Assembly: GCA_934277645.1 (NCBI GenBank)
Contig: CAKQUX010000001.1
Coordinates: 62,001-126,000 of the forward strand
Direction: 5' to 3'
Source: an uncultured Clostridia bacterium
GTDB lineage: Bacteria; Bacillota; Clostridia; Christensenellales; CAG-917
Length of the DNA stretch: 64,000 nt
Shown here piece by piece: positions 23,636 through 31,798 of this stretch (position 1 is the stretch's first letter; each line of letters starts with the position of its first letter). The notes beneath the pieces are model-generated. The model was not told the origin of the DNA, did not search any database, and worked only from the letters and a program-made list of their open reading frames with translations. The translations under genes and the position numbers were made by a program.

Positions 23636-25504
23636 TTATTTTTTGTTTTCTTCCTCTTCAGACGGTTTGAAGACAAGTTTAGGAACAGTATAAACAAGTT
23701 GAACTACTCTTCCTTTTGAAGCCTTAATAGCCTTAATTGAAGCAAGTTCGAATTCGTTTGCCGTAACCGAAAGTTTGACTTCGATATTGGCAGTTCCGAC
23801 TATTGACAAGTTGTTGACGTTCTTGTCGATTACGTTCTTTCTTTTAAGCGTTGACAAATCAACCGAGCCGCCATAAGGATATGCCTTTAAGATATCGGCA
23901 AGGGTCAAGGTTGCTTTATGCAAAGTTTCAGGTCTTTCGACTTCACGAAGAATCATGCTGAATTCCTTCTTATCTTCCTTTGCTTCGAGCGCTTTCAATT
24001 TCTTTTCGGCGTCTTCCTTAGCCTTTCTGAGTTCTTCAAACATTTTTTCTTCGTCTTTCAAAGATTGTTTGAAATCAGCTTGCTTTTTCTTGACTTCCTT
24101 CGCTTCTTCTGCCTTTTCCTTGGCTACTTTATCTTTTTCGGCTTTTAAACGTTTTGCTTCTTCTTTAAGTTGAGCGTCGCGAGCTTTTTGTTCTTCTTCA
24201 AGAACCTTTTTCGTTTCGGCATCTTGACGTTTCTTTTCTTCTAAACGAGCTTTATCAACTTCTTCTCTCGCTTTTTTTTCGGCTAAACGTTTTTGCTCTT
24301 CAATTTTTTTCTCTTTCTCGTTTTCTACTTCTTTGGCTTTGCGAATTTTTTCTTCTTCAGCCTTTTGTTTCAAAATAATCTTAGCTCTTTCTTTTGCCTC
24401 GTTTTCGGCAGCCGCGCGGTCAAGCATAATTTCTCTTTCACGAGCAAGTCCGCGTTGACGCTCTTCTTCGACAAGACGTTTTGTGTTAGCCGCTCTTTCT
24501 TTTGCTTCTTGTTGACGAATTTTTTCTTCTTCAGCTTTAATTCTGATTCTTTCTTTTTCGTCAGCTTTTATTTTTGCGTCTATTGCCGCTCTTTGTTTTG
24601 CACGAGTTTGTTCATACTCTTTTCTTTCGGCGGCAAGTTGTTCGGCTCTTTGTTTGTCGAGAGCTTCTTGTTCTTTAAGAGATTGAGCAATTTGAGCTTT
24701 AATAAACTTTTCGTGTTCGGCTTTTGCTCTTGCGTCCGACGAAGTGCGAAGTTGTCTTTCTTTTTCGCTTTCTTCTTGGAACTTTTTAAGAGTCATTGCC
24801 TGACGTTTTTCACGCTCTTCTCTGAACTTTTGGTCAGCCTTCATTTCGGCTTCTTTTTCTTTTTGATGCTCGGCAGCCTGACGTTGAGATTCTGCCAAAA
24901 TCGACGTCATATAACGTTCACGTTCTTTTTGATAAGCCGCTCTTTCCTTTTCTCTTTCTTTGAGAATATTTTCTTGTTGCTTAGCAAATTCGGCAGCTCT
25001 CTTTTCGACGTCTTTTTGAAGAGCTTCTCTTGCCTTTTCCGATTGTTTTTGGTCGGCAATTTTTTCTTTTCTTGTTTCTTCGAGCTTGTCTTCGATAGAT
25101 TGAATATAAGCTCTGGATTCCGCTCTGCGAGCTTTCTCTTCATCCGCTCTGATTTTTTCGAGCTCTATAAGACGAGCGGCGTATCTTTCCTTAGCTTGCT
25201 CTTCAAGAATACGACGTCTTTCATCCGCCTCTTCTTCGGCTCTAAGACGTTCCATCTCTTCCTTTTCGCGCTTAGCAGCTTCGGCAATCCATTTTTCTCT
25301 TGCTTCGGCCTCGGCCTTGCGCTTCTTTTCAAGCATTTCGGCTTCCTTCATAAGTTTAGCTTTTCTTTTTGCTTCTTCGTTAGCCTCACGTTGCTTGACG
25401 TCCTCAAAACTTTGTCCGATCAAAGAATCGTCACGATGTTTCGCTTTCGCCAAACAGCGGTCGTTCAGCTTAGGTTCAGCATACTGACTTGTATATTTGC
25501 CCAT
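23636..25504 (-). CDS. Long charged coiled-coil protein with C-terminal ribosomal L15-like domain
   Basis: A 622-residue protein. After ~35 residues, residues ~40-510 are an almost unbroken Glu/Lys/Ala/Arg-rich helix (EEAKRKAKLMKEAEMLEKKR and similar), without membrane segment or signal peptide. The last ~100 residues differ: LADILKAYPYGGSVDLSTLK, KNVIDKNVNNLSIVG, KLSVTANEFELASIKAIKAS, GRVVQL. This matches, strand by strand, the C-terminal half of ribosomal protein L15 (VVDLNTLKAANII...VTVRG...KGARAAIEAAGGKIE in E. coli, from memory), i.e. the L15/L18e fold. AGGAGG lies upstream of the ATG. It is monocistronic. A structural or ribosome-associated role is inference. Confidence 0.85.
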   Translation of the reverse strand: MGKYTSQYAEPKLNDRCLAKAKHRDDSLIGQSFEDVKQREANEEAKRKAKLMKEAEMLEKKRKAEAEAREKWIAEAAKREKEEMERLRAEEEADERRRILEEQAKERYAARLIELEKIRADEEKARRAESRAYIQSIEDKLEETRKEKIADQKQSEKAREALQKDVEKRAAEFAKQQENILKEREKERAAYQKERERYMTSILAESQRQAAEHQKEKEAEMKADQKFREEREKRQAMTLKKFQEESEKERQLRTSSDARAKAEHEKFIKAQIAQSLKEQEALDKQRAEQLAAERKEYEQTRAKQRAAIDAKIKADEKERIRIKAEEEKIRQQEAKERAANTKRLVEEERQRGLAREREIMLDRAAAENEAKERAKIILKQKAEEEKIRKAKEVENEKEKKIEEQKRLAEKKAREEVDKARLEEKKRQDAETKKVLEEEQKARDAQLKEEAKRLKAEKDKVAKEKAEEAKEVKKKQADFKQSLKDEEKMFEELRKAKEDAEKKLKALEAKEDKKEFSMILREVERPETLHKATLTLADILKAYPYGGSVDLSTLKRKNVIDKNVNNLSIVGTANIEVKLSVTANEFELASIKAIKASKGRVVQLVYTVPKLVFKPSEEEENKK

Positions 25505-25559
25505 AATTTCCTCCTAACAACGCCATAACATAGTTTATAATATTGATACTGCTAATCAA

Positions 25560-25589
25560 ATAATACTATATCTTGCTTTATTTTATCAA
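25560..25589 (-). promoter_or_regulatory. Promoter of the coiled-coil/L15-like gene
   Basis: Minus strand TTGATA (25589-25584), 18-base spacer, TATTAT (25565-25560). Confidence 0.65.
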
Positions 25590-26113
25590 ATATCGCAATA
25601 AATTACAATACCTTATTTAATTTTTTTTAATTTTTTATTTTTCTACATAAAAACAGACAAAAGTGGAAAAAATTTTTCTGTCAATAGTATAATTTTAACA
25701 AATACTTAAAAAATCTTTGATTTTGATAAGCAAAATTAAAGATTTTCATTTTCAGTCATCTTTGTTTCTTAGGTTTTAATGACAAATACAACAGCAGCCT
25801 CATTAACCCGACCGCTTTAAATTTTATAAAACGCAATAAAAAACATTGAAAAATCAACGGAACTATTTGACGACACTATTTAAAGCAAAGTAGCTATCAT
25901 TTCAATTTTAAGCAACGTGTAACATTCCGTGCAACATTCTTAAAAAAAAGCAAAATTGCCACATTAATTAGTTAAAAAACAATCAATCTACTAACTTAAA
26001 AATAATTATTCATACAATACAAACATACAACACGATTATACATTACAAGCCGCGTAACTTATAGGTTTTATAAGATTGCCGCAATACTTTATCGTTTACT
26101 GCACCCTTGAACA
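25590..26113. other. AT-rich gap without a recognisable gene
   Basis: No open reading frame of credible composition, no hairpin with a T tail and no clear repeat was seen between the promoter at 25589 and the tRNA terminator. Confidence 0.6.
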
Positions 26114-26147
26114 TAAAAAAACCTAAAACATAAAAGTTTTAGGTTTT
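26114..26147 (-). terminator. Terminator of tRNA-Ala
   Basis: Minus strand AAACCTAAAAC, loop, GTTTTAGGTTT followed by further T, immediately after the CCA end. Confidence 0.88.
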
Positions 26148-26223
26148 TGGTGGAGCTAATGGGATTCGAACCCACGGCCTATGCGTTGCGAACGCATCGC
26201 TCTACCAACTGAGCCATAGCCCC
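26148..26223 (-). tRNA. tRNA-Ala, anticodon CGC
   Basis: 76 bases including an encoded CCA. The acceptor stem GGGGCTA/TAGCTCC carries the G3-U70 pair that marks alanine tRNAs. D arm GCTC-AGTTGGTA-GAGC, anticodon stem ATGCG/CGCAT with loop TTCGCAA (anticodon CGC, codon GCG), T arm GTGGG-TTCGAAT-CCCAT. Confidence 0.96.
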
Positions 26224-26227
26224 ATAT

Positions 26228-26249
26228 AAAAGCCCATTGGGCTTTTATT
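26228..26249 (-). terminator. Terminator-like hairpin between the lipase gene and tRNA-Ala
   Basis: AAAAGCCC and GGGCTTTT pair around a three-base loop, with TAT following on the minus strand. It lies 87 bases past the lipase stop. Confidence 0.65.
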
Positions 26250-26335
26250 GTTAAAAGTTTTTAAAACAAATTTTCAAAACGCCATAACGTTAAGCAGATT
26301 TAAACTAATCGCATAGATAGTAGCTAAACTTATCG

Positions 26336-28081
26336 TTATTGGTTGTCACTTGAATCTTTGTCGCTAATCTCGGCAGCTTCTTGCTTTCCGCCTATGCGTT
26401 TAACCGCAACGCCGACTGTGATTGCCATTGCTACAAGCACAACGCTCATTACGACGCCCATAACGATTGCCGTAATTTGTTGGTCTTTTGCAATTTCGGT
26501 AGTTGCAGATTGAGGTCTGCCGCTTCCCGAACCCGAACTCAAAACAATTTCCGAGTCGGTATTCTTCACATAGCTCGGAAGAATTTCTTCAACGTATGCA
26601 AGTCCCGTTAAAAATCTCGGAGCATAGCCGTTTAAGCTGTCGCAAGAATCATTGAGCAACGGACCGTGTTTTACTCCAAAGACAAGATGAGCGTTTTTAA
26701 TGTTCAACTCTTGACCTGCCGTTGCGCTACGAGCAGGAACCGTGCCGTCGCCTGCGCCATAGAATTTGCCGTCTTTGTAGCCTGCAATCTTTTGACCCGT
26801 ACCCGACGATTGTCCACCGTCTCTGCCGTTTATGTAGCGGTCATAAATTGTACCTTCCGCGCTGAATTCACTCAAATCGTTATCGGTGTAATCGAGTTTC
26901 CAGTTTCCGTTTTCTGCAGTCATCAAATGCGTAACGCTGCAAGTCGAAACTCCGACGCCCAAGATGTATTCGGTCGGAACAAGTTGAGAAACGTGAACCT
27001 TTTCGGTAGACGTAGCGTCTTCAACCCAATACCCGAGTTCGCTGTCATATTTAGCATTGACGTAAAACGCTTCTTGGTAACTCTTTAAGTTTTTGACGTA
27101 ATCTTTTACGTTGCCTTTTGAGTCTTTTGCCCAAGATTGATTGCAAAGAGCTTTATAAAACTCTTCATAAGTCAATGCGCGTCCGTCGATAGTAATAGGC
27201 GACGTTCCGACTGTATATAAATCAAAATATTTCGCGTCAGGCAAAAGTTCGACAATCGAAGGAATTGTACGAGCAACTTCCGCAAGATTGAATTTAAGAC
27301 CCATTGCTTTCAAAATCGGTTTTAACGAAGCAAAAGCGTCTTCACTGAACAAGTTGGTGATTGCATCCATACTTCCGAGAAACGGAGCGCCAAACGGAAC
27401 GAAAAGTTCGACTTTTGCTCTGTTTTCGGCTTTTTGAAGCCAATTTGAAACTACAAGTCCGCCCATCGAGTGGGTATAGAATTGAACTTTCTCATAACCG
27501 CACTTGTTAATGAAATTTTCAAGATGTTTTGCCGACTCTACGTTGGACTGACGCCAGTCGTATTGCCAAACCAAAACGTCGTACTGTTCGTGATAATATC
27601 CGTAAAGAATTTCCCAAAGATAGCCCATTCCGCCAAAACTGTCGGCAGGATTCGAGCTTTGCATATTGCAAACTCTACCCAAGGTATTAGGCACGCCCTT
27701 TTCGTCACAGCCGAGATATTCGAGCAAAATGTTTTGCAACAAACCTTTTTTGGTTTCGATATACTCTGCGTTTCCCCTTTCGCTTTCAGGATATTTATCG
27801 TTCAAAGCGTTGAGTCTGGACGTGTATATTTCGGCAAGTCTTAAAAAGCCTGTCGGACACCACATAGGTTCGTCGGTAGATTCTTCATATAATGCGCTTG
27901 CCATAAGACCCGGAATCAAAATCATAGCCTTGTTTTTCGTCGGCGTATAATTTTCTTCGTAAATCGCGCCCTTAGCTTTATCCGTGGCACTATCGTTATC
28001 GGTACAAGCGGTAAGCACTGCAAGCAACGCTGTAAAAATAGCTACCGTTAAAAGTAATGCAAGTACTCTTTTAGATTTCAT
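26336..28081 (-). CDS. LCAT-like alpha/beta-hydrolase lipoprotein (surface lipase/acyltransferase)
   Basis: A 581-residue exported enzyme. The N-terminus has a lipoprotein signal peptide ending LLAVLTAC. The hydrolase domain resembles lecithin:cholesterol acyltransferase: MILIPGLMASALYEE, the VLVWQYDWRQSNVES segment, the nucleophile elbow FYTHSMGGLVVS (Ser), AGDGTVPARSA with the likely Asp, and LVFGVKHGPLLND with the likely His. After a Gly/Ser linker a second membrane helix (QQITAIVMGVVMSVVLVAMA) and a charged tail follow, so the domain would be held at both ends. AAGGGGG lies before the ATG. It follows rpsU by 37 bases and may be read through from it. Substrate unknown. Confidence 0.85.
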   Translation of the reverse strand: MKSKRVLALLLTVAIFTALLAVLTACTDNDSATDKAKGAIYEENYTPTKNKAMILIPGLMASALYEESTDEPMWCPTGFLRLAEIYTSRLNALNDKYPESERGNAEYIETKKGLLQNILLEYLGCDEKGVPNTLGRVCNMQSSNPADSFGGMGYLWEILYGYYHEQYDVLVWQYDWRQSNVESAKHLENFINKCGYEKVQFYTHSMGGLVVSNWLQKAENRAKVELFVPFGAPFLGSMDAITNLFSEDAFASLKPILKAMGLKFNLAEVARTIPSIVELLPDAKYFDLYTVGTSPITIDGRALTYEEFYKALCNQSWAKDSKGNVKDYVKNLKSYQEAFYVNAKYDSELGYWVEDATSTEKVHVSQLVPTEYILGVGVSTCSVTHLMTAENGNWKLDYTDNDLSEFSAEGTIYDRYINGRDGGQSSGTGQKIAGYKDGKFYGAGDGTVPARSATAGQELNIKNAHLVFGVKHGPLLNDSCDSLNGYAPRFLTGLAYVEEILPSYVKNTDSEIVLSSGSGSGRPQSATTEIAKDQQITAIVMGVVMSVVLVAMAITVGVAVKRIGGKQEAAEISDKDSSDNQ

Positions 28082-28118
28082 AAAACCCCCTTATCATTTT
28101 AGTTTTACGATTAAAAGA

Positions 28119-28298
28119 TTATGCTTTATACATTCTCTTTCTGGCTGCTTCAGCCTTCTTTTTACGTTTGATCGATGGCTTTTCATAAGCCTCTCTCTTT
28201 CTCAAATCGCCAATGATACCGTCTCTTGCGCACTTTCTTTTAAAACGACGAATAGCGCTTTCCAAAGATTCGTTTTCACCTACTTTGACCGTTGACAT
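28119..28298 (-). CDS. rpsU: 30S ribosomal protein S21
   Basis: Small-subunit protein near the anti-Shine-Dalgarno end of 16S rRNA. The 59-residue product MSTVKVGENESLESAIRRFK, then RDGIIGDLRKREAYEKPSIKRK, is typical. The ATG at 28298 is chosen because AAAGGAGG lies eight bases upstream; the GTG three codons earlier abuts that site. In Firmicutes rpsU follows the dnaK-mtaB cluster, as here. It has its own promoter and an early hairpin in its leader. Confidence 0.96.
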   Translation of the reverse strand: MSTVKVGENESLESAIRRFKRKCARDGIIGDLRKREAYEKPSIKRKKKAEAARKRMYKA

Positions 28299-28317
28299 TG
28301 TATTCACCTCCTTTGAG

Positions 28318-28341
28318 AAAAAGACTGTGTTTTCACACAGT
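28318..28341 (-). terminator. Hairpin with T-run: HIT-gene terminator or rpsU leader attenuator
   Basis: Minus strand ACTGTGT, loop GAAA, ACACAGT, then CTTTTTC. The rpsU promoter would start transcription at about 28339, so the same hairpin forms at the very 5' end of the rpsU mRNA. Confidence 0.75.
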
Positions 28342-28345
28342 GCCT

Positions 28346-28374
28346 ATTTTACACTTTGACAAAAAACTTGTCAA
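28346..28374 (-). promoter_or_regulatory. Promoter of rpsU
   Basis: Minus strand TTGACA (28374-28369), 17-base spacer, TAAAAT (28351-28346). Confidence 0.85.
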
Positions 28375-28390
28375 CTGTTTAAACGAGCTT

Positions 28391-28732
28391 TTAAGCCATC
28401 TTGTCCGCTAATTGCTGACCGCCCAGAATATGAATGTGAAGATGCTCTACGCTTTGGCAAGCGTCTTTACCCTTATTCGATACAAGTCTGAAACCGCCGC
28501 TAAGCCCCAATTCGTCAACCATTGTCGACAATTTCTTTATGCACTTAGCCAAAACGGCAGCTTGATTGTCGGTCATTTCAACGATATTCGCAAAATGCTC
28601 TTTCGGCAAAAGCAAATAATGAATTTCGGCTTGCGGCGCAATGTCTTTTATAATCAACATATCGTCGTCTTCGTAAATTTTTGTCGAAGGGATTTCACCT
28701 TTAATGATTTTACAAAACAAACAGTTTTCCAT
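28391..28732 (-). CDS. HIT-family nucleotide hydrolase (HinT-like)
   Basis: Histidine-triad proteins hydrolyse adenosine phosphoramidates and acyl-AMPs. The 113-residue protein has the family's CLFCKIIKGEIPSTKIYEDD start, IAPQAEIHYLLLPKEHFANI in the middle, and the triad VEHLHIHILGG near the C-terminus. Length is typical of bacterial HinT. AAGGAG precedes the ATG by seven bases. It is part of the conserved mtaB-HIT-rpsU string, though 221 bases separate it from mtaB and it may have its own promoter. Confidence 0.93.
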   Translation of the reverse strand: MENCLFCKIIKGEIPSTKIYEDDDMLIIKDIAPQAEIHYLLLPKEHFANIVEMTDNQAAVLAKCIKKLSTMVDELGLSGGFRLVSNKGKDACQSVEHLHIHILGGQQLADKMA

Positions 28733-28749
28733 AATATCTCCTTTATTTC

Positions 28750-28791
28750 TTTGAGTATATTTATTACTCGCTTTTATTTGAGTATATTTAT
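28750..28791. repeat. 15-bp direct repeat upstream of the HIT gene
   Basis: TTTGAGTATATTTAT occurs at 28750-28764 and 28777-28791, a 27-bp spacing, just ahead of the HIT ribosome site. The rest of 28792-28953 has no gene. Confidence 0.75.
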
Positions 28792-28953
28792 AATTTGCTC
28801 TTTATTCTTAAATAATAGCTACACAGTTCATAGCTTTTTAAGATACAATGCGTAATAAAGTCACGGTTTGCGATTTTCCGGTTTAGTGATAAGTTTAAAA
28901 ATGCCATTGACGATGTACTCTATCCAAAAACTATAATACTACTTTTTATTAGG

Positions 28954-30186
28954 TCATTTCAAGCCGTCGCGGTAAATTTCGGAAGGAACAATCGTTTTGA
29001 TTTCCCCCGCCTTTCCGTCGCCGTAAACGGTTATGTAATTTTCGGAATGTCCGCACATTTTTCCGTTTGCGCGATTTTCAAAAAGCACTTCGAGCGGTTT
29101 TCCGATAAATTGCGAATTGTACGCCGTTTTCAATTCTTGTTTTAAAAGGCTCAATTTGCGTTGCCTTTCAAGCAGAATTTCTCCGCCGAGCGGTTTCAAT
29201 TTAAAAGCGACAGTCTTTTCTCTCGGCGAGAAAGTAAAAACGTGTATATCTGCAAATCCTACTTTTTTTGCAAATTCGTAAGATTCGTTAAAATCGTCTT
29301 CGGTTTCGGTCGGGTATCCGACTATTATATCGGTGGTAATTGCCGCCATAGGGAAATATCGCCTTATAAGTTCGACGGCGACGTAATATTCTTCAGCCGT
29401 ATAATGTCTGTTCATAGCTTTAAGCGTAGCGTTTGCGCCGCTTTGAAGCGACAAATGAAAATGCGGACAAAAATGTTTAAGTTCTTTAAGGGCGAGCAAA
29501 AACTCGTCGTCGATGACGCCCACTTCAAGCGAACCGAGCCTGATTCTGACGTCATAATCCCGAACCGCCTTTATAAGGTCGGTGAGGCTAAGCCCTATAT
29601 CCGCACCGTACGCCGATAAATTTATACCTGTAAGTACGATTTCTTTTGTGGTTTTTACGGCTTCTTCTATCTCTAAGGCGACGTTTTTCAAATCACGACT
29701 TCTGCTTCTGCCTCGCATATAAGGCACTAGGCAATAGTTGCAAAAATTGTTGCAACCGTCCTGCACTTTCAGATAATGACGAGTCCTGAGACTCAAAGCG
29801 ACGCCTGTTTCTTCAAAGGTCGACGCCGTCTGACTGCATCCGTAACAAGTCCCCGAAAGGTTTTCAAAATTTATGAGCGCAAGTTTGTTTGCCGTTCCGG
29901 AAACGTATACTACGTTATCTTTTATGCGAAACTGTTCCGCATCGTTTTGAGACGCGCAACCGCATACGAAAATTTTACAATCGGAATTTAACGCCTTGGC
30001 TCTTTGAACGGCTTGACGAGATTTCCTTTCCGCTTCGTTTGTAACCGCGCAAGTGTTGATAATGTAAACGTCGGCAAATTCAAGCGTTTCGGTCACGTCG
30101 TATCCTTTCTTTTTAAGTCCGCTGACTATTGCGTCGCTGTCATATTGATTGACTTTGCAACCTAGAGTAAAAACGCAAACTTTCAT
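28954..30186 (-). CDS. mtaB: tRNA t6A37 methylthiotransferase MtaB
   Basis: Radical-SAM enzyme adding a methylthio group to t6A at position 37 of ANN-decoding tRNAs. The 410-residue protein has the N-terminal UPF0004 cluster (VFTLGCKVNQYDSD, INTCAVTNEAERKSRQ, CGCASQ, three cysteines), the radical-SAM motif DGCNNFCNYCLVPYMRGRSRS, and a C-terminal TRAM-like part. The LGCKVNQYDS start separates MtaB from MiaB. Its ATG overlaps the rsmE stop (ATGA), so it belongs to the dnaK operon. Confidence 0.94.
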   Translation of the reverse strand: MKVCVFTLGCKVNQYDSDAIVSGLKKKGYDVTETLEFADVYIINTCAVTNEAERKSRQAVQRAKALNSDCKIFVCGCASQNDAEQFRIKDNVVYVSGTANKLALINFENLSGTCYGCSQTASTFEETGVALSLRTRHYLKVQDGCNNFCNYCLVPYMRGRSRSRDLKNVALEIEEAVKTTKEIVLTGINLSAYGADIGLSLTDLIKAVRDYDVRIRLGSLEVGVIDDEFLLALKELKHFCPHFHLSLQSGANATLKAMNRHYTAEEYYVAVELIRRYFPMAAITTDIIVGYPTETEDDFNESYEFAKKVGFADIHVFTFSPREKTVAFKLKPLGGEILLERQRKLSLLKQELKTAYNSQFIGKPLEVLFENRANGKMCGHSENYITVYGDGKAGEIKTIVPSEIYRDGLK

Positions 30187-30902
30187 ACGTCCATCTCCCC
30201 CGTTTTATACAAAATCAATGCGCAAGCAACGATAGACGCGGTTTCCGCTCTCAAAATTCTTTTTCCGAGCGACAAAATTTTTGCTCCGCTCTTTTTAGCT
30301 TTATCGACTTCTTCCTTTGTAAAGCCGCCTTCGCTACCCACAACGATTGCGATTTTTTTGCCCGATATATCCGTTTTTGAAACAGACGTCATATCTTCGT
30401 CTTCGTAAAAAAAGCAAACTTCGTCGAAATCTTTAAAACGCGATAACATTTCGTCAAAACTTATCGCTTCGTCTACGACGGACAAAAACGCCGAGCCGCA
30501 TTGCTTTGCCGCTTCAAACGAAATTCTTGTTCCGCGTTCCGCATTAAACTGCTTCTCGGCGGTGTTCTGCGAAACGAAAGGAACAACTTTTTTTATTCCG
30601 AGTTCGACGCATTTTTGAATTACAAGGTCGAGCTTTCCGCCTTTCAAAACCGACGGAAAAAGCGTAATATCGCAAACAGGTTCGCATATTTTTACGCTTT
30701 CGTCTATCTTAGCTTTCGCCTCTTTATCCGAAATTTCGGTCAACGTGCAATAATGCTCGTATCCGTCGTTAAAGCAAACGATAATTTTATAGCCGACTTT
30801 CATTCGCAACACCTTTTTTAAATGCAAAAACTCGTCACCCGTTAAGGTGACGATATCGCCGTTTCTGAAATTCGGTTCGATAAAAAATCGTCTTAATTCC
30901 AT
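30183..30902 (-). CDS. rsmE: 16S rRNA m3U1498 methyltransferase RsmE
   Basis: SPOUT-class methyltransferase acting on U1498 of 16S rRNA. About 239 residues: MELRRFFIEPN start, LTGDEFLHLKKVLRMKVG, the knot region IVVGSEGGFTKEEVDKA, and LGKRILRAETASIVACALI, all family hallmarks. The start at 30902 is preferred because RsmE proteins begin close to the RRFF motif and GGAGG lies upstream; it overlaps the prmA end by ten bases. An ATG seven codons earlier is the alternative. Coupled downstream to mtaB. Confidence 0.93.
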   Translation of the reverse strand: MELRRFFIEPNFRNGDIVTLTGDEFLHLKKVLRMKVGYKIIVCFNDGYEHYCTLTEISDKEAKAKIDESVKICEPVCDITLFPSVLKGGKLDLVIQKCVELGIKKVVPFVSQNTAEKQFNAERGTRISFEAAKQCGSAFLSVVDEAISFDEMLSRFKDFDEVCFFYEDEDMTSVSKTDISGKKIAIVVGSEGGFTKEEVDKAKKSGAKILSLGKRILRAETASIVACALILYKTGEMDV

Positions 30903-31798
30903 ATAAGTCTGAAAGCCCTCCAATCGCCTTCTTCACATCTTTCGTCAACGGTGAATCCGAGCGAAAGATACTTATCGACGACTTCCGCTTCTCTGCTGTC
31001 GATAATTCCCGACATTATGAGAATGCCGCCTTTTGCGATATGCTTGCCGATGCCATCCGAAAGTCTGAGCAAAATGTCTGCCGTCAGGTTTGCATATACG
31101 ACGTCGCCTATCTCACCCGTTTTGGCAAGAAGGTCGCTTTGTTCGATTTTCACGTCAACGTCGTTAAACTTTGCGTTTAAAGTCGCCGCTTCGACGCATT
31201 GAGAGTCGAGATCGCACATATAAACGCTTTTCGCGCCTAAAATGCTCGCCGATATTCCGAGTATTCCGCTTCCGCACCCGACGTCGATGACTTTTTTCCC
31301 GACAAGCGACGGCGTAAGGTCAAGACACATTCTTGTAGTTGCGTGTTCGCCCGTTCCGAAAGCCATTCCCGGTTCGAGTTTTATTGTCTTTTCGCCGTCT
31401 TTTGGCAAGTAATCTATCCACGACGGAACAACGGTTATCGATTTTGTGACAATCGGCTTATAGTGTTTTCTCCATTCCGTCGACCAATCGAGGTTTTCGA
31501 GTTTTTTTGTAGTCACGTCCAATTTGACGTTTGGCAATAAAAGCTCTTTCATTTGGTCGAAACGCGACAAAAATTCTGTCGGTTCGCCTTCGATAACGGT
31601 AGTCAAAACCGCCCTGTTATCAGGTTCGTTCAAAACAGAATCGTCCACGTAATCCCAACTCGTGCCGTTTGTCAGAGCGTCAACGACGTCCGCTTTGTCT
31701 ATTACGCTGACGCCTGCCGCTCCCACGCTAAACAAAATGGCAGAAACAGTTTCTGCCAAATCGTGTGTGGTTGTAATTTTAATTTCAAATTGTTCCAT
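30893..31798 (-). CDS. prmA: Ribosomal protein L11 methyltransferase
   Basis: Trimethylates ribosomal protein L11. 301 residues, with an N-terminal substrate-recognition domain and a Rossmann domain: PGMAFGTGEHATTRMCL, VIDVGCGSGILGISASILGA, and the NPPF-like VVYANLTADILLRL (here NLTAD, the usual PrmA form). The start codon shares one base with the dnaJ stop (TAATG), placing it within the hrcA-dnaK operon, as in most Firmicutes. Confidence 0.94.
   Translation of the reverse strand: MEQFEIKITTTHDLAETVSAILFSVGAAGVSVIDKADVVDALTNGTSWDYVDDSVLNEPDNRAVLTTVIEGEPTEFLSRFDQMKELLLPNVKLDVTTKKLENLDWSTEWRKHYKPIVTKSITVVPSWIDYLPKDGEKTIKLEPGMAFGTGEHATTRMCLDLTPSLVGKKVIDVGCGSGILGISASILGAKSVYMCDLDSQCVEAATLNAKFNDVDVKIEQSDLLAKTGEIGDVVYANLTADILLRLSDGIGKHIAKGGILIMSGIIDSREAEVVDKYLSLGFTVDERCEEGDWRAFRLIWN

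Noticed and set aside
24293..25528. 411-residue open frame opposite the coiled-coil gene
   Set aside because: Phe/Ser/Leu-rich sequence is the mirror of the Glu/Lys-rich coiled coil; no ribosome site; the other strand has a promoter, ribosome site, terminator and a recognisable L15-like end.
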